64,000 bases of DNA. Origin: Buchnera aphidicola (Muscaphis stroyani). Lineage in GTDB: Bacteria; Pseudomonadota; Gammaproteobacteria; Enterobacterales; Enterobacteriaceae. Position 1 is the first letter of the stretch; each line of letters starts with the position of its first letter. This document shows, piece after piece, positions 34,282-47,347 of the stretch. The notes beneath the pieces are model-generated. The model did not search any database. It worked only from the letters and a program-made list of their open reading frames with translations, and was not told where the DNA came from. The stretch lies in the NCBI RefSeq assembly GCF_005080865.1, contig NZ_CP034861.1, positions 124,001 to 188,000 on the forward strand. The letters are read 5' to 3'. A program made the position numbers and the translations under genes.

Positions 34282-34944
34282 ATGAATTATACCTTAACAA
34301 AAGTAGATCAAAAAAAAAATAATAAAAAATATCCGAAAAATAAAACTGTTTCTCTTGTAGATCCTATTAATCAACATATTAAAAATAATGTCTTTACAGG
34401 AAAATTAACTCAGTTATTGCATAAAATTGTAAATTGGGGTCGTAAAAATTCACTTTGGCCTTATAATTTTGGATTATCTTGTTGTTACGTAGAAATGGTA
34501 ACTGCTTTTACTTCTATTCATGATGTTGCAAGATTTGGATCTGAGGTATTGAGAGCCTCTCCTAGACAAGCTGATGTGATGGTAATAGCTGGAACTCCTT
34601 TTATAAAAATGGCCCCAGTTATTCAAAGGTTATACGATCAAATGCTGGAGCCTAAGTGGGTTATTTCTATGGGTTCATGTGCTAATTCTGGAGGTATGTA
34701 TGATATTTATTCTGTTGTTCAAGGAGTAGATAAATTTTTACCAGTAGATATTTATATTCCAGGATGTCCACCTAGGCCTGAATCATACATTCAAGCTTTA
34801 ATATTGCTACAAAAGCTTATTAAAGAAGAAAGAAGACCATTGTCTTGGATTGTTGGAGAACAAGGAATATATCATAAGAAAATGCCATCAGAAAAAAATA
34901 TAAAGAGAAAAAATAGAATTTCAGTTGTTAATCTTCCAATGTAA
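34282..34944 (+). CDS. nuoB: NADH-quinone oxidoreductase subunit B
   Basis: Holds cluster N2, the last iron-sulfur centre before quinone. It has 220 residues, the same as in E. coli. The ligand pattern is complete: tandem Cys in GLSCCYVEM, Cys in [13 protein letters not shown] and Cys in IPGCPPRPE. It acts on the cytoplasmic arm of complex I and lies 70 bases behind nuoA. Confidence 0.97.
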   Translation: MNYTLTKVDQKKNNKKYPKNKTVSLVDPINQHIKNNVFTGKLTQLLHKIVNWGRKNSLWPYNFGLSCCYVEMVTAFTSIHDVARFGSEVLRASPRQADVMVIAGTPFIKMAPVIQRLYDQMLEPKWVISMGSCANSGGMYDIYSVVQGVDKFLPVDIYIPGCPPRPESYIQALILLQKLIKEERRPLSWIVGEQGIYHKKMPSEKNIKRKNRISVVNLPM

Positions 34945-35072
34945 AATAAATCTTAATTATAAATAGAAAAATTTGTTAATTAATCATAGAAATGTTGAAA
35001 TGACTTTTATATACCATGATCAATTTTTTAAATCTTTAAAATTAGGTATGCTGATCAATAAATGAGAAATAT

Positions 35073-36872
35073 ATGATTAAGTTAAAAAAAGAAGCAGACA
35101 CTGTTACTAAAAAAAATCAAGATAAACATTTGAAAGATTTTGTAATTGAAAAATTGTTTTGTTTTTTTGGTGAACAAAACTTTACACTTCAATCGACTTG
35201 CACTGGTTTCCCAGTAGTATGGATTGATAAGATCTTATTATTAGAGGTTGGAAGATTTTTATACAATTTGTCTAAACCTTATAATGTTCTTTTTGATTTA
35301 CATGGCGTTGATGAAAGAGTTCGTTTTTATCGAGACAATTTACCAAAAGCAGATTTTTCAGTATTTTATCATTTAATATCAACTGATCGTAATTCTGACA
35401 TTATGATAAAAGTACCATTGTTAGAAAAAAATTTACATGTTTCGACTTTAGTTAATTTATTTCCAAATGCTAATTGGTACGAACGTGAAACTTGGGAAAT
35501 GTTTGGGATTATATTTGATGAACATCCTAATTTAATACGAATCATCATGCCCAGTAACTGGAAAGGGCATCCATTAAGAAAAAATTATCTAGCTCGAGCA
35601 ACTGAATATCAGCCTTTTTTTTTAGATGAAAAAAAAGAAGATATAGAAATGAACGCATTAAAGTTTAAACCTGAGTTATGGGGCATGAAACGTCATAGTG
35701 AAAATGTTGATTTCATGTTTTTAAATTTAGGTCCCAATCATCCTTCAGCTCATGGTGCTTTTAGAATTATACTTCAATTAGACGGTGAAAATATTGTCGA
35801 TTGTGTTCCTGACATTGGATATCATCATCGAGGCGCTGAAAAAATGGCAGAACGTCAATCATGGCACAGTTATATTCCTTATACTGATCGTATTGAATAT
35901 CTCGGTGGTTGCGTTAATGAAATGCCTTATATATTGGCAGTTGAAAAATTAGCTAAAATTTCTGTTCCAGAAAAAGTAGAAGTGATTCGAGTTATGCTTT
36001 CAGAACTTTTTCGAATAAATAGTCATTTGCTATATATTTCTACTTTTATTCAAGATATTGGTTGTATGACACCGGTGTTTTTTGCTTTTACTGATCGTCA
36101 AAAAATTTACGATTTAATTGAATCTATTACTGGTGCTCGAATGCATCCTGCTTGGTTTCGAATCGGAGGTTTGGCTCATGATTTACCAAAAAATTGGAAT
36201 TTTTTGTTAGAAGAATTTTTAAATTGGATGCCGAATAGATTAAAATATTACATAAAATTATCTTTAAAGAATAGTATTTTGATTGGAAGATCCAAAGGTG
36301 TTGCTCAATACGATAGAAAAGAAGCATTGCGATGGGGAATTACAGGAGCTGGTCTTCGGGCAACTGGTCTTGATTTTGATGTAAGAAAATGGAGACCTTA
36401 TTCTGGATATGAAAATTATGATTTTGAAGTTCCAACTGGAACTGGAATAAGCGATTGTTACTCAAGAGTGATGATAAAAGTTGAAGAAATTTATCAAAGT
36501 CTTAAAATTTTACATCAGTGTCTTAAAAATATGCCATCGGGTCCTTTTAAAGCTGATCATCCATTGACTACTCCTCCTCCAAAAGAATGCGTTTTACAAG
36601 ATATTGAAACTATGATTACGCATTTTTTGCAAGTTTCTTGGGGTCCAGTTATGCCTGTTAATGAAAGTTTTCAAATGATTGAAGCTACTAAAGGAATCAA
36701 TAGTTATTACTTAATTAGCGACGGTGGGACAATGAGCTATCGCACAAGAATACGAACCCCTAGTTTTCCTCATTTACAACAAATACCTGCTGTGATCAGA
36801 GGCAGTTCAATATCAGATTTAATTGTATACTTAGGTAGTATTGACTTTGTTATGTCAGACGTGGATAGATAA
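35073..36872 (+). CDS. nuoC: NADH-quinone oxidoreductase fused subunit C/D
   Basis: One frame of 599 residues carries both the 30-kDa (C, about 1-190, with [24 protein letters not shown]) and the 49-kDa (D, about 210-599, starting [15 protein letters not shown]) subunits, fused as in E. coli and relatives. The D part lines the quinone pocket. The start is ATG at 35073 after a 128-base spacer from nuoB in which I see no gene. Confidence 0.97.
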   Translation: MIKLKKEADTVTKKNQDKHLKDFVIEKLFCFFGEQNFTLQSTCTGFPVVWIDKILLLEVGRFLYNLSKPYNVLFDLHGVDERVRFYRDNLPKADFSVFYHLISTDRNSDIMIKVPLLEKNLHVSTLVNLFPNANWYERETWEMFGIIFDEHPNLIRIIMPSNWKGHPLRKNYLARATEYQPFFLDEKKEDIEMNALKFKPELWGMKRHSENVDFMFLNLGPNHPSAHGAFRIILQLDGENIVDCVPDIGYHHRGAEKMAERQSWHSYIPYTDRIEYLGGCVNEMPYILAVEKLAKISVPEKVEVIRVMLSELFRINSHLLYISTFIQDIGCMTPVFFAFTDRQKIYDLIESITGARMHPAWFRIGGLAHDLPKNWNFLLEEFLNWMPNRLKYYIKLSLKNSILIGRSKGVAQYDRKEALRWGITGAGLRATGLDFDVRKWRPYSGYENYDFEVPTGTGISDCYSRVMIKVEEIYQSLKILHQCLKNMPSGPFKADHPLTTPPPKECVLQDIETMITHFLQVSWGPVMPVNESFQMIEATKGINSYYLISDGGTMSYRTRIRTPSFPHLQQIPAVIRGSSISDLIVYLGSIDFVMSDVDR

Positions 36873-36874
36873 AT

Positions 36875-37378
36875 ATGTTCCAAAAAAAAATCAAAGAAAT
36901 TTGTACAAAATTTCAATTAACTGATACAGAGATAGTAGAAATAGAAAATCAAAAAAAATACTATGAACACCCTCGAGCAATTGCAATAGAAGCGTTAAAA
37001 ATCGTTCAAAAAAAACGAGGATGGATTTCTGATCCAGTAATTTACGCTATTTCAAAAATCATTAATATTAATCCAAGCGAACTAGACGGAATAGCAACTT
37101 TTTATAGTCAAATTTTTAGGAAACCTGTTGGACGAAATGTTATTCGTTATTGTGATAGCTCAGTATGTTATGTAAATGGATATAAATTAATAAAAATAGC
37201 TTTAGAAAAATGCTTAAAGATTAAAATAGGTCAGACAACTAAGGATTATAAATTTACTTTACTTCCCGTTTGTTGTTTAGGAAATTGTGATCAAGGACCT
37301 ACTATGATGATAAATGAAAAAACGTATTCTAAATTAACTCCAGAATCAATACCTTATTTGCTGGAATTGTATAAATGA
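36875..37378 (+). CDS. nuoE: NADH-quinone oxidoreductase subunit E
   Basis: Small NADH-module subunit with the [2Fe-2S] cluster N1a. It has 167 residues (E. coli 166). Four ligand Cys are visible in [12 protein letters not shown] and [18 protein letters not shown]. It begins 2 bases after nuoC ends and shares ATGA with nuoF (4-base overlap), so translation is coupled. Confidence 0.96.
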   Translation: MFQKKIKEICTKFQLTDTEIVEIENQKKYYEHPRAIAIEALKIVQKKRGWISDPVIYAISKIININPSELDGIATFYSQIFRKPVGRNVIRYCDSSVCYVNGYKLIKIALEKCLKIKIGQTTKDYKFTLLPVCCLGNCDQGPTMMINEKTYSKLTPESIPYLLELYK

Positions 37379-38712
37379 ATAAAAAATTAAGAACAAATGA
37401 AACTCACCCTTTAACCTGGTGGCTAGAAGAAAGTAAAGAAAAGACTATTTGGATTCAAGAATACCTTAATAAAAATGGATATTTAGCTTTTCAAAAAGTG
37501 TTAAAGAATATGATTCCATCTGATGTTATTAAAATAATCAAGGAATCAGGTTTAAAAGGAAGAGGAGGAGCTGGCTTTTCTACTGGTTTAAAATGGAGTT
37601 TAATGTTTGAAAATAGTAAAAATTTTAAAATTTGTTATTTAATTTGTAATGCAGATGAAATGGAGCCTGGTACTTATAAAGATAAATTACTGATGGAAAA
37701 AATTCCTCATCAATTAATTGAAGGAATTTTGATAAGTGCTTTTGCTATGAACATTTCTCGTGGATATATTTTCTTAAGAGGTGAGTACATTCAAGCTGAT
37801 CAAATTTTAAAAAAATCGATAAAAGAAGCTAAGCATTATGGATATCTTGGTTCTAATATTTTGGGAAGTGCTTTCAATTTTGAATTAATATTACATACTG
37901 GAGCTGGTCGTTATATTTGTGGAGAAGAAACGGCTCTAATTAATTCTCTAGAAGGTCGAAGAGCTAATCCTAGATCTAAACCTCCATTTCCATCAACATT
38001 TGGTTTATGGGGGAAGCCTACTTGTGTAAATAATGTTGAAACATTATCGAATGTACCAGCTATTTTATTGAATGGAGTGAATTGGTATAAACAATTATCT
38101 AAAAATTATGATGCTGGTACAAAATTAATGGGTTTTTCTGGTAAAGTAAACAAACCTGGACTGTGGGAGTTACCTTTTGGTACAAGTGCGCGTGAAGTTT
38201 TAGAAAAATATGCCGGTGGCATGCAGTCAGGTTTATCTATAAAAGCTTGGCAACCAGGTGGCGCAGGTACAGATTTTATGACAAAAGAACAATTAGATTT
38301 GCCTATGGATTTTACTAGTTTTATAAAAATAGGGAGTCGATTAGGAACCGCTCTTGCTATGGCTGTCGATAGCAAAACTAGTATGATCTCACTTGTTTAT
38401 AATTTAGAAAAATTTTTTGCTCGTGAATCATGCGGATTGTGTACTCCATGTCGAGATGGACTACCATGGATTTTGAAAATATTAAAATCGCTAAAAAGAA
38501 ATGAAGGAGCAAAAAATGACATCCCTCTTTTAGAGGATTTATGTGTTCATTTGGGACCAGGAAAAACATTTTGTGCACACGCACCTGGAGCAATAGCTCC
38601 ATTAAAAAGCGCTTTAAAACATTTCAGATCTGAATTCGAATCTGGAGTTAATATTCAAAAAATAGATCATGAAAAAAAAGTCACGGGCATTCAAAGTAAT
38701 AATAAAAATTAG
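37375..38712 (+). CDS. nuoF: NADH-quinone oxidoreductase subunit F (NADH and FMN site)
   Basis: Binds NADH and FMN and carries cluster N3. It has 445 residues, the E. coli length. It shows the glycine-rich nucleotide loop [16 protein letters not shown], the FMN region [13 protein letters not shown], the cluster motif [10 protein letters not shown] and the distal Cys in [10 protein letters not shown]. It overlaps nuoE by 4 bases. Confidence 0.97.
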   Translation: MNKKLRTNETHPLTWWLEESKEKTIWIQEYLNKNGYLAFQKVLKNMIPSDVIKIIKESGLKGRGGAGFSTGLKWSLMFENSKNFKICYLICNADEMEPGTYKDKLLMEKIPHQLIEGILISAFAMNISRGYIFLRGEYIQADQILKKSIKEAKHYGYLGSNILGSAFNFELILHTGAGRYICGEETALINSLEGRRANPRSKPPFPSTFGLWGKPTCVNNVETLSNVPAILLNGVNWYKQLSKNYDAGTKLMGFSGKVNKPGLWELPFGTSAREVLEKYAGGMQSGLSIKAWQPGGAGTDFMTKEQLDLPMDFTSFIKIGSRLGTALAMAVDSKTSMISLVYNLEKFFARESCGLCTPCRDGLPWILKILKSLKRNEGAKNDIPLLEDLCVHLGPGKTFCAHAPGAIAPLKSALKHFRSEFESGVNIQKIDHEKKVTGIQSNNKN

Positions 38713-38798
38713 CGTTTTTAAAATTATAGATAACGTTCATTTACATCAATTTTTAAATACAATTATTTTAATAAGATCCTTTTTGGAACTGTTTGATT

Positions 38799-41531
38799 AT
38801 GGCTAGAATTTACGTAGATAGCAAAGTATACCATGTTAATGAATCAGATAATTTATTACAAGCTTGTTTGTCAGTAGGATTAAATATTCCTTATTTTTGC
38901 TGGCACCCTTTGTTGGGCAGTTTAGGAGCATGCAGGCAATGCGCTGTTACTCAATACAATAATGTTGAGGATCAACAAGGTCGATTAATTATGTCTTGCA
39001 TGACTCCAGTAACGGATGGAAGTATAATTTCGATTCATAGTAACGAGTCTAAATTATTTCGACGCTCTATTATTGAGCTCATGATGACAAATCATCCACA
39101 TGATTGCCCTATATGTGAAGAAGGCGGGCATTGCCATCTTCAAGATATGACCGTTATGACGCAGCATACAAAACGGAATTATAGATTTAAAAAAAGAATA
39201 CATAAAAGTCAATATCTAGGTTCTTTTATTAAACATGAAATGAATCGTTGCATCAGCTGTTATCGATGCGTTAGATATTATAAAGATTACTCAGATGGTA
39301 CAGATTTTGATGTTTATGGAACTAGTAATAATATTTATTTTGGAAGGTTAGAAGACGGCTCTTTAGAGAGCGAGCATTCAGGAAATTTAATTGAAATATG
39401 CCCTACTGGAGTTTTTACTGATAAAACCCATTCTGAAAGATACAATAGAAAATGGGACATGCAATATGCACCGAGCGTATGTCAAAATTGTAGTGTTGGT
39501 TGCAATTTAAGCATTGGAGAGCGTTATGGTGAAATTAGAAAAGTCGAAAATAGATATCATAAAAATATAAATCATTATTTAATTTGTGATCTTGGTCGAT
39601 TCGGATATTCTCATACTAATTTAAATATTCGTCCTACTAATCCATTTAAAAAAATTAAAAACCAACTAATCTTACTTAAAATGAATGAAGCGATTGAACT
39701 TGGTTCAAATTTTTTTAAAATTCATAAACGTGTTATTGGGATTGGATCTACTAGGTCTAGTATAGAAAATAATTTTTCTTTGCAAGAATTAGTAGGAGAA
39801 AATAATTTTTCTAATGGAATGCTTAATAAAGAAAAAAAATGTGTTAAATTAATTTTAGATGCTATTCAATACAGCGGATTATATATTCCGTCTCTTAAAG
39901 AAATTGAAAGTTATGATGCAATACTGGTGATTGGTGAAGATTTAACGGAAACATCTGCTCGTATTGCGTTAGCAGTTCGTCAAGCAGTTAAAAGTAAAGC
40001 TCAAAATATAGCGGAAGATAAAGGAATACCTAAATGGCATTCTGTTCCCATTTCAAACATTTGTGAACATTTTCGAAATTCTTTGTATCTTTTAAATACT
40101 CATGAAACTAAACTAGATAATATTGCTACATGGTGTTATTTTGCTCCAGTTCATGAACAAGTGCGACTGGCATGTGCTATTGCTCATGAATTAGATAAAA
40201 AATTACCGAGTGTATTAAATTTAGAAAATTCTTTAAAAATCAAAGCTGTTGAAATTGCTAAAAAATTAATGATTTCAAAAAAATCATTAATAATTTCAGG
40301 ATCACATTCTTTTAGCTCTTCTATTATAAAAGCATCTATTAATATTGCTATAGCAATTAAAAAAAATCATATAAATCATGTTGGTTTAACTTTATTAACT
40401 TCATCTTCTAACGCTTTAGGAGCAGAGTTAATTGGTGGAATGTCTATAGAATCTGCACTAGAAAAATTTAAAAAAAGAGAAGCAGATGGAATAATTATTA
40501 TGGAAAACGATATATATCGTTCTTTACCAAAGAATTTATGTGATAATCTTTTTAAATATAAAAATGATATTCTATCTATAGATAGTCAATGTACTGAGAC
40601 ATATAAGAAGTCTAGTTTATTTTTTTCAGCTACTAGTTTTGTGGAAAGCTCAGGAACTTTAATAAATTTTGAAGGAAGAGCACAGCGTTTTTTTCAAGTT
40701 TATAATCCTTCTTTTTATGATGATCAAAACTGTCTTTTAGACAGTTGGAAATGGCTACATGCTCTAAAATGCAAAATTAATAATTCTTCCATTAATTGGG
40801 TTAAACTAGATGACGTAATTAGTGCTTATTCTAAAAAATATCCAATTTTAAAAAAGATAAAAGAAGAAAAATCAGATTCTTTTTTAAGAATTAATGGTCA
40901 AAAAATATCTAGATCTCCTAATAGATTAAGCGGGAGAACAGCTTCATATGCCAATATTAGTGTTCATGAACCTTGTCAACCTGAAGATATAAATACTATG
41001 TTTTCTTTTTCTATGGAAGGTTACAGCCAACCTAATAAATCTATAAAACATATTCCTTTTACTTGGTTTCCTGAATGGAATTCTCCTCAATCATTAAATA
41101 AATTTCAAAAAGAAGTTGGAAGAGATCTAATTTCAGGAGATTCCGGAGTGCATTTATTTAAAAAAAATAATCTGCATGAGAAAAATACTTACTATCATAT
41201 AATTCCAAAAAATTTTATATTAAAAAAATATTGGTATATAATTCCATATTACCATCTTTTTGGTAATGAAGAAATGACTCAATATTCATCTATTATAAGA
41301 GAAAATTCATCTTTAAAATACGCATTAATAAGTAACAAAGATAGAATAAAATTAGGTTTAAAAAGAGATTCTATAGTACATTTTAATTGCTTGAACAAAG
41401 ATTATTTTTTATCTGTTTGTTTTTCTAAAAATCTAGACGAAAACCAAATAGGTCTTCCTATTGGTCGAAAAGGCTTTCCTTTAATTCTTGCTGGTAAAGA
41501 GATTAAATTTTTAAAGGAATATGTAAAATGA
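38799..41531 (+). CDS. nuoG: NADH-quinone oxidoreductase subunit G
   Basis: Large iron-sulfur subunit of the peripheral arm, 910 residues (E. coli 908). In order: [2Fe-2S] motif with [18 protein letters not shown], the H/C motif [33 protein letters not shown], and the extra N7 cluster motif CQNCSVGCN with the distal CDLGRFGY, followed by a molybdopterin-fold domain. ATG at 38799 is chosen over TTG at 38793 as it gives MARIYVDSK. The end overlaps nuoH by 4 bases. Confidence 0.96.
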   Translation: MARIYVDSKVYHVNESDNLLQACLSVGLNIPYFCWHPLLGSLGACRQCAVTQYNNVEDQQGRLIMSCMTPVTDGSIISIHSNESKLFRRSIIELMMTNHPHDCPICEEGGHCHLQDMTVMTQHTKRNYRFKKRIHKSQYLGSFIKHEMNRCISCYRCVRYYKDYSDGTDFDVYGTSNNIYFGRLEDGSLESEHSGNLIEICPTGVFTDKTHSERYNRKWDMQYAPSVCQNCSVGCNLSIGERYGEIRKVENRYHKNINHYLICDLGRFGYSHTNLNIRPTNPFKKIKNQLILLKMNEAIELGSNFFKIHKRVIGIGSTRSSIENNFSLQELVGENNFSNGMLNKEKKCVKLILDAIQYSGLYIPSLKEIESYDAILVIGEDLTETSARIALAVRQAVKSKAQNIAEDKGIPKWHSVPISNICEHFRNSLYLLNTHETKLDNIATWCYFAPVHEQVRLACAIAHELDKKLPSVLNLENSLKIKAVEIAKKLMISKKSLIISGSHSFSSSIIKASINIAIAIKKNHINHVGLTLLTSSSNALGAELIGGMSIESALEKFKKREADGIIIMENDIYRSLPKNLCDNLFKYKNDILSIDSQCTETYKKSSLFFSATSFVESSGTLINFEGRAQRFFQVYNPSFYDDQNCLLDSWKWLHALKCKINNSSINWVKLDDVISAYSKKYPILKKIKEEKSDSFLRINGQKISRSPNRLSGRTASYANISVHEPCQPEDINTMFSFSMEGYSQPNKSIKHIPFTWFPEWNSPQSLNKFQKEVGRDLISGDSGVHLFKKNNLHEKNTYYHIIPKNFILKKYWYIIPYYHLFGNEEMTQYSSIIRENSSLKYALISNKDRIKLGLKRDSIVHFNCLNKDYFLSVCFSKNLDENQIGLPIGRKGFPLILAGKEIKFLKEYVK

Positions 41532-42505
41532 TTGTTTCTAAAATAAATGAATGTGTAACAGAATTTCATTTTATTAAAACCATATTTATTTTGTTTTTTA
41601 TTATATTTTTTAGTGCCATCTTAAGTGTAATTGAGCGAAGATTGTTGGCTTTTTTTCAAAATAGACATGGTCCCAATCGAGTTGGTTATTTTGGCAGTTT
41701 ACAGATATGTGCTGATATGATTAAAATTTTATTTAAAGAAGATTGGGTTCCCTCATTTAGTAAAAAATTTATTTTTGTTTTATCTCCTATTATTGCGTTT
41801 ATTTCTCTTTTATTTGTAATACCCACTGTTCCTTTTACATCTAAATTTTATATCATTAATTTAAATATAGGGGTATTATTTTTTTTAATGATGGCTGGAT
41901 TGTCTGTTTATTCTGTCTTATTCGCTGGTTGGTCAAGTAATAATAAATATGCTTTGTTAGGAGCTATTCGAGCTGTTGCTCAAACATTAAGCTATGAAGT
42001 ATTTTTAGGTTTATCAATTATGGGGGCAGTAGCTAAATCCGGATCGTTTAATATAATAGATATTGTTAACAATCAAAAAGAAATATGGAATATATTTCCT
42101 CAATTTTTTGGATTTTTAACATTTTTTATAGCTGGTTTAGCCATTTGTCACAGACATCCTTTTGATCAACCTGAATCTGAGCAGGAATTAGCAGATGGTT
42201 ATCACATTGAGTATTCCGGTATGAAATTTGGATTTTTTTTTATTGGAGAATACATTTCTATTATCACTGTTTCATTTTTAATTACTTCAATTTTTCTTGG
42301 TGGATGGTTAGGCCCTTGGTTGCCTGGGTTTATTTGGTTTAGTATAAAAGCAATATTATGTATTTTTATTTTTATTTTAATTCGAGCATCTCTTCCTAGA
42401 CCAAAATACAATCAGATGCTATCGTTTGGATGGAAAGTATGTTTGCCGTTGACATTATTAAACTTGCTTTTAACTGCTTTTTTTTTACTACTATCAAAAG
42501 CCTAA
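41528..42505 (+). CDS. nuoH: NADH-quinone oxidoreductase subunit H
   Basis: Membrane subunit at the junction with the peripheral arm, part of the quinone chamber. It has 325 residues, the same as in E. coli, with eight hydrophobic helices. Conserved loops include [20 protein letters not shown] and [27 protein letters not shown]. It overlaps nuoG by 4 bases. Confidence 0.97.
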   Translation: MIVSKINECVTEFHFIKTIFILFFIIFFSAILSVIERRLLAFFQNRHGPNRVGYFGSLQICADMIKILFKEDWVPSFSKKFIFVLSPIIAFISLLFVIPTVPFTSKFYIINLNIGVLFFLMMAGLSVYSVLFAGWSSNNKYALLGAIRAVAQTLSYEVFLGLSIMGAVAKSGSFNIIDIVNNQKEIWNIFPQFFGFLTFFIAGLAICHRHPFDQPESEQELADGYHIEYSGMKFGFFFIGEYISIITVSFLITSIFLGGWLGPWLPGFIWFSIKAILCIFIFILIRASLPRPKYNQMLSFGWKVCLPLTLLNLLLTAFFLLLSKA

Positions 42506-42517
42506 GGAATATTATTT

Positions 42518-43063
42518 ATGATCATAAAAGAGATAATAATTGGTTTTTGTACTCAAATCAGAAGCATGTGGATGGTTTTTTTAAATATATTTTATAAATC
42601 TGAAACTAAAATGTATCCAGAAGAAAAAGTTCATGTATCTTCTCGCTATAGAGGTCGAATTATATTAACTAAAAACGTAAATGGAGATGAGCGCTGTGTA
42701 GCTTGTAATTTATGCGCAGCAGTCTGCCCTGTTGATTGTATTGCATTACAAAAATCTGAAAGTAAAAATGGTCGTTGGTATCCAGAATTTTTTAGAATTA
42801 ATTTTTCTCGTTGTATTTTTTGCGGTTTATGCGAAGAAGCATGCCCAACGGCTGCAATTCAATTAACATCTGATTTTGAGTTATCAGAATTTAAAAGAGA
42901 AGATTTGATTTATGAAAAAGAAGATTTGTTAATTTCTGGTCCAGGAAAATATCCTGATTATGATTTTTACAACCATTCTGGAGTTGTAATTCAAAATAAA
43001 AAAGAGTCAATTTATTTAGATGCTAAAAATAAACCTATTGACGTTAAGGACTTGTTACCATAA
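42518..43063 (+). CDS. nuoI: NADH-quinone oxidoreductase subunit I
   Basis: Carries clusters N6a and N6b between NuoG and NuoB. It has 181 residues (E. coli 180). Two ferredoxin motifs are intact: [15 protein letters not shown] and [15 protein letters not shown]. The amphipathic N terminus anchors it to the membrane arm. It lies 12 bases after nuoH and 9 before nuoJ. Confidence 0.97.
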   Translation: MIIKEIIIGFCTQIRSMWMVFLNIFYKSETKMYPEEKVHVSSRYRGRIILTKNVNGDERCVACNLCAAVCPVDCIALQKSESKNGRWYPEFFRINFSRCIFCGLCEEACPTAAIQLTSDFELSEFKREDLIYEKEDLLISGPGKYPDYDFYNHSGVVIQNKKESIYLDAKNKPIDVKDLLP

Positions 43064-43072
43064 GGAGTTTTT

Positions 43073-43558
43073 ATGGAATTTTGTTTTTACACATTCGGAA
43101 TTTTGTCGATAATTTCCACTATTTTTGTAGTTTTTCAAAAAAATATAGTACCTGCATTGGTGTATTTAATTATTTCATTTTTGTCAATATCAGCAGTTTT
43201 TTTTACGATTGGTGCTTTTTTTGCTGGAGCGCTTCAAATTATTATTTATGCTGGAGCTATTATGGTTTTATTTGTTTTCTTTATTATGATGCTTAATCTT
43301 AGTGATAAAGATGCATCAAAAGAAAAAAAATATTTAAACTCTACGTTTTGGATTGGTCCAAGCATTTTGTCAATAATCTTGCTTTGTTCAATGACATACG
43401 CATTATCTTTTTTCCAAAATAAAAATATAGATGCGTGTTTAATTACTGCAAAATCAGTTGGAAAAAATTTGTTTGGTCCTTATGCGCTTTTAGTTGAGCT
43501 TTTTTCTATGCTTTTATTATCATCTTTAATCGTAGTGTTTCACATTGGAAAAAAATAA
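43073..43558 (+). CDS. nuoJ: NADH-quinone oxidoreductase subunit J
   Basis: Membrane subunit involved in coupling. It has 161 residues (E. coli 184; the C-terminal tail is shorter here). It shows five hydrophobic helices, the conserved ALQIIIYAGAIMVLFVFFIMMLN helix with the pi-bulge region, and ends VVFHIGKK. Its ribosome site AAGGAG lies 6-11 bases before the ATG. Confidence 0.95.
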   Translation: MEFCFYTFGILSIISTIFVVFQKNIVPALVYLIISFLSISAVFFTIGAFFAGALQIIIYAGAIMVLFVFFIMMLNLSDKDASKEKKYLNSTFWIGPSILSIILLCSMTYALSFFQNKNIDACLITAKSVGKNLFGPYALLVELFSMLLLSSLIVVFHIGKK

Positions 43559-43606
43559 ATTTTTAAAAAATTTTTTAGTACATAGTCATGTTAAAAAGGG
43601 TAATAA

Positions 43607-43909
43607 ATGATTTCTCTATTTCATGGTTTATTTTTATCATTAATACTTTTTCTGATAGGTTTAACGTCTTTCATATTAAGACGTAACATATTGTTTATAT
43701 TGATTAGTTTAGAAATAATGATGAATGCTGTTGGTTTATCTTTTATAGTTGTTGGTAGTTACTGGAAAGAAGCAGATGGTCAAATAATGTATATATTTAC
43801 TATTACTCTTGCAGCAGCAGAAGCGAGTATAGCTCTGGCTTTATTAATTCAATTTTATAAACGTTATAAAAAATTAAATATTGATAATTTAAGAGAGATG
43901 AATGGATGA
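43607..43909 (+). CDS. nuoK: NADH-quinone oxidoreductase subunit K
   Basis: Small three-helix membrane subunit with the buried Glu residues of the proton path ([11 protein letters not shown] and [12 protein letters not shown]). It has 100 residues, exactly the E. coli length. It overlaps nuoL by 4 bases (ATGA). Confidence 0.97.
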   Translation: MISLFHGLFLSLILFLIGLTSFILRRNILFILISLEIMMNAVGLSFIVVGSYWKEADGQIMYIFTITLAAAEASIALALLIQFYKRYKKLNIDNLREMNG

Positions 43910-45747
43910 ACATTATTTTTCTTTTAGTATTATCTCCATTAATTAGTTTTTTGTTTTTATCTTTTAAAAACAATATAATATCCAAAAAAAACACATCAAT
44001 TGTGGGCTGCGTCTCTATTTTTATTTCACTAATAATCACTATTTTTTATTGTTTTCAATCTATATGCAATCCTAATCAGATATCTATACAGAAATTATGG
44101 AATTTAGTATCTATAGATAATATAAATATTAGTGTTGGTTTTATCATAGATGATTTATCTTTAATAATGTTGAGTTTAATTACAGGTGTTGGATTTTTTA
44201 TACACATCTTTTCTATTTGGTATATGAGACATAAAGATGGCTATTCTCGATTTTTTGCGTGTACGAATTTATTTATAGCAAGTATGTTAGTTCTTGTTCT
44301 TTCAGATAATTTTTTATTAATGTATGTCGGATGGGAAGGAATTAGCATATGTTCTTATCTATTAATCAACTTTTATTACGACGAAATTAAAAATAACAAT
44401 TGCGCATTTAAGGCTTTTGTTTTAACTCGTATTTCTGATATATTTTTGATGATTTCATTTTTTTTAATATACCAAAAATATGGGACTTTTAATTTCCAAG
44501 AAATTCATGCTTTTACAAACATTGTAAATATAAAAAATTTTTATGATTTAAATTTATTAACTTTACTTTTGTTTATAGGGGTAATTGGTAAATCAGCTCA
44601 GTTTCCTTTACAAAGTTGGCTTTCTGATGCCATGGTTGGCCCAACTCCAATATCAGCGCTTATACATGCAGCAACTATGGTTATTGCAGGTGTTTATTTA
44701 ATAGAAAGAACTTATTTTTTATTTTTACTAACTCCGGATGTGCTATATTTAATAAGTGTAATTGGGACATTAACAATATTGATTTCTAGTTTGTCTGCTT
44801 TAGTTCAATCAGATGTGAAGCGTATTTTAGCATATTCCACTATGAGTCAGATTGGTTATATGTTTTTGGCACTAGGAGTAGAAGCTTGGATTCCTGCAAT
44901 TATGCACTTAATTACACATGCGATTTTTAAAGCTCTTTTGTTTTTATCTGCCGGTTCTTTAATTTCATCTTGTCACGGTGAAAAAAATATCTTTAAGATG
45001 GGTGGTTTACGTAAAAAGTTACCTTTTCTATATGTTAACTTTTTAGTAGGCGGAGGGTCTTTAATCTCTTTCCCTTTAATTACATCAGGTTTTTACAGTA
45101 AAGGTAGTATTTTATTTAGCGTTTTTAAAAGCGGTCATATCAATCTTTTTTTAATAGGTTTATTTTGTTCTTTTTTAACAGTTATATATACATTAAGAAT
45201 GATTTTTTTAATCTTTCATGGTAAAAGAAATATTCAAGATCCGATTACTTTTAAAGCATTAACACATCATTTACCCATGTGTATTTTTTTATTTTTTTCC
45301 ACTGCGATTGGATTTTTTTTACTTCCTTCTTTGTCCTCTATTTTCCCAGTATCAAAATTTTTAATGAATGGAAAACTTGCATTTGAAATAATGTCTAGTT
45401 TGTTAACTATTTTAGGAGTATTTATTTCTTATCACTTATGGGTTCAAAAACCTTACTGGAGTAAAAAAATAATTAATTTGAAATTAATTAAAAAAATATC
45501 TTTTTTTTGGATGAAAGGATGGGGTTTTGATTATTTTTATAATTTGTTTTTTGTGAATTTTTATTTAAAATGTTCTAAATTATTATATCATGATCCTTTA
45601 AATTTAGTTGTTGATTACAATAAAAAAATAACACAATTAATCAATTATTATTTATTAAAGTTAATTAATGGCTATGTCCGATGGTATGCGGCATCGATGG
45701 TTTTGGGTATTAATTTAATTTTTGTATTAATTTTGTTTTTTTATTAG
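43906..45747 (+). CDS. nuoL: NADH-quinone oxidoreductase subunit L
   Basis: Distal antiporter-like proton pump with the long lateral helix. It has 613 residues, the E. coli length. Conserved elements: [16 protein letters not shown] (with the key Glu), [32 protein letters not shown], and [16 protein letters not shown]. The C terminus is Lys, Tyr and Asn-rich and holds the final hydrophobic anchor. Confidence 0.97.
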   Translation: MNIIFLLVLSPLISFLFLSFKNNIISKKNTSIVGCVSIFISLIITIFYCFQSICNPNQISIQKLWNLVSIDNINISVGFIIDDLSLIMLSLITGVGFFIHIFSIWYMRHKDGYSRFFACTNLFIASMLVLVLSDNFLLMYVGWEGISICSYLLINFYYDEIKNNNCAFKAFVLTRISDIFLMISFFLIYQKYGTFNFQEIHAFTNIVNIKNFYDLNLLTLLLFIGVIGKSAQFPLQSWLSDAMVGPTPISALIHAATMVIAGVYLIERTYFLFLLTPDVLYLISVIGTLTILISSLSALVQSDVKRILAYSTMSQIGYMFLALGVEAWIPAIMHLITHAIFKALLFLSAGSLISSCHGEKNIFKMGGLRKKLPFLYVNFLVGGGSLISFPLITSGFYSKGSILFSVFKSGHINLFLIGLFCSFLTVIYTLRMIFLIFHGKRNIQDPITFKALTHHLPMCIFLFFSTAIGFFLLPSLSSIFPVSKFLMNGKLAFEIMSSLLTILGVFISYHLWVQKPYWSKKIINLKLIKKISFFWMKGWGFDYFYNLFFVNFYLKCSKLLYHDPLNLVVDYNKKITQLINYYLLKLINGYVRWYAASMVLGINLIFVLILFFY

Positions 45748-45826
45748 TTGTTATAGATAATTTTGTATACCAATCAACTATTAATTATTTATTTAAAACG
45801 TATTAAATAATAGGAACAAACCTGTA

Positions 45827-47341
45827 ATGTTGCTTTCTCTATTAATTATCATTCCATTTTTAAGTGGAGTTTTTTCTTTTTTTTCTTATAGATTTGGAGC
45901 TAATATACCTCGTTGGATATCTTTAATAGGAGTTGGATCAACTTTATTAATCATATTAAAAATGTGTTTAAAAAATAGAATTTTTCAAGCACAAAAATAT
46001 CCTTTTTGGAATGATCAATTAATTATTCCTTGGATACCAAGATTCGGAATTGATTTTAATATTGCAATCGATGGTTTTTCTCTGGTTATGCTTGTTTTTT
46101 CTTTGTTTTTAGGATTTGTATCTATTTTATGCGCATGGAATGAAATCAAAAGAAATGAAGGTTTGTTTTATTTAAATCTCATGTTTCTTTTAACTGGTGC
46201 CGTTGGTGTTTTTATTGCTATTGATTTATTTTTATTTTTTTTCTTTTGGGAAATGATGCTAATTCCTACTTATTTTTTAATTATGCTATGGGGGAAAAAA
46301 AAAGATAATAAAAAAAATCATATTTATTCTGCTAATAAGTTTTTTTTATATTCTCAATTATCTGGTTTAATAATGTTAATTTCTATTTTAGGATTAGTTT
46401 TTTTGAATTATCAAAATACTAATATTTTAACTTTTAATTATAATTTCTTGTTAAATCAAACAATAGATGAAAAAACAGAGTATATTTTAATGTTAGGATT
46501 TTTTTTAGCATTCGCTATAAAAATGCCAATAGTTCCTTTTCATGGATGGTTACCAGATGCTCATTCTGCATCTCCAGTATGCGGATCAGTAGATTTAGCT
46601 GGTATTTTGTTAAAAACAGCTCCTTATTCTCTATTGCGTTATAATTTCACACTTTTTCCAAATTCTACATCTCATTTTGTTCCAGTAGCAATGTTTTTAG
46701 GGATTTTTAGTCTTTTTTATGGAGCTTGGCTTGCATTTTCTCAAACAAATATAAAACGTTTTATAGCTTATTCATCTATTTCTCATATGGGATTAACTTT
46801 AATTGCTATTTACAGTGCTAACAAAATTGCTCTTGGAGGAGCAGTGATTCAAATGCTTTCTAACAGTGTATCTGCTTCTGCTCTTTGTATTTTATCTGGT
46901 CAATTGTATAATAGATTAGAAACGCAAGATATGAGAAAAATGAGAGGTTTATGGACATATATGTATTGGATTCCAGGATTTATTTTGTTTTTTTCTTTAT
47001 CAAATTTAGGAATACCTGGAACAGGAAATTTTATTGGTGAATTTTTAATTTTGTTTGGTGTGTTTCAATCATTTCCTGAAATATCAGTTTTGTCAACTTT
47101 AGTAATTATTTTTTCATCCATTTATTCATTAAAAATGATTCAAACAATTTGTTATGGTCAGTCGCAGAGAAAATTTTCGATGTTTTTTTTGAGTAAATAC
47201 GAATTTTTTATAATTTTATTATTAGTTTTAATTTTAATTTTTTTTGGTATTAATTCAAATCAAATTTTAGAAATTTCATGTTTTTCTATAAATAATCTTT
47301 ATAAAAAATTTACAGAATCTGTTTTAACGATGAGGTTGTAA
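45827..47341 (+). CDS. nuoM: NADH-quinone oxidoreductase subunit M
   Basis: Second antiporter-like proton pump. It has 504 residues (E. coli 509). Motifs FFFFWEMMLIPTYFLI (key Glu), KMPIVPFHGWLPDAHSASP (key Lys) and NIKRFIAYSSISHMGL are visible. It is preceded by a 79-base spacer with no obvious content and followed by nuoN after 6 bases. Confidence 0.97.
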   Translation: MLLSLLIIIPFLSGVFSFFSYRFGANIPRWISLIGVGSTLLIILKMCLKNRIFQAQKYPFWNDQLIIPWIPRFGIDFNIAIDGFSLVMLVFSLFLGFVSILCAWNEIKRNEGLFYLNLMFLLTGAVGVFIAIDLFLFFFFWEMMLIPTYFLIMLWGKKKDNKKNHIYSANKFFLYSQLSGLIMLISILGLVFLNYQNTNILTFNYNFLLNQTIDEKTEYILMLGFFLAFAIKMPIVPFHGWLPDAHSASPVCGSVDLAGILLKTAPYSLLRYNFTLFPNSTSHFVPVAMFLGIFSLFYGAWLAFSQTNIKRFIAYSSISHMGLTLIAIYSANKIALGGAVIQMLSNSVSASALCILSGQLYNRLETQDMRKMRGLWTYMYWIPGFILFFSLSNLGIPGTGNFIGEFLILFGVFQSFPEISVLSTLVIIFSSIYSLKMIQTICYGQSQRKFSMFFLSKYEFFIILLLVLILIFFGINSNQILEISCFSINNLYKKFTESVLTMRL

Positions 47342-47347
47342 TTAGTA

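Noticed and set aside
43081..43296. Plus-strand 71-codon frame inside nuoJ
   Set aside because: It is a frame-shifted shadow of the hydrophobic nuoJ sequence.
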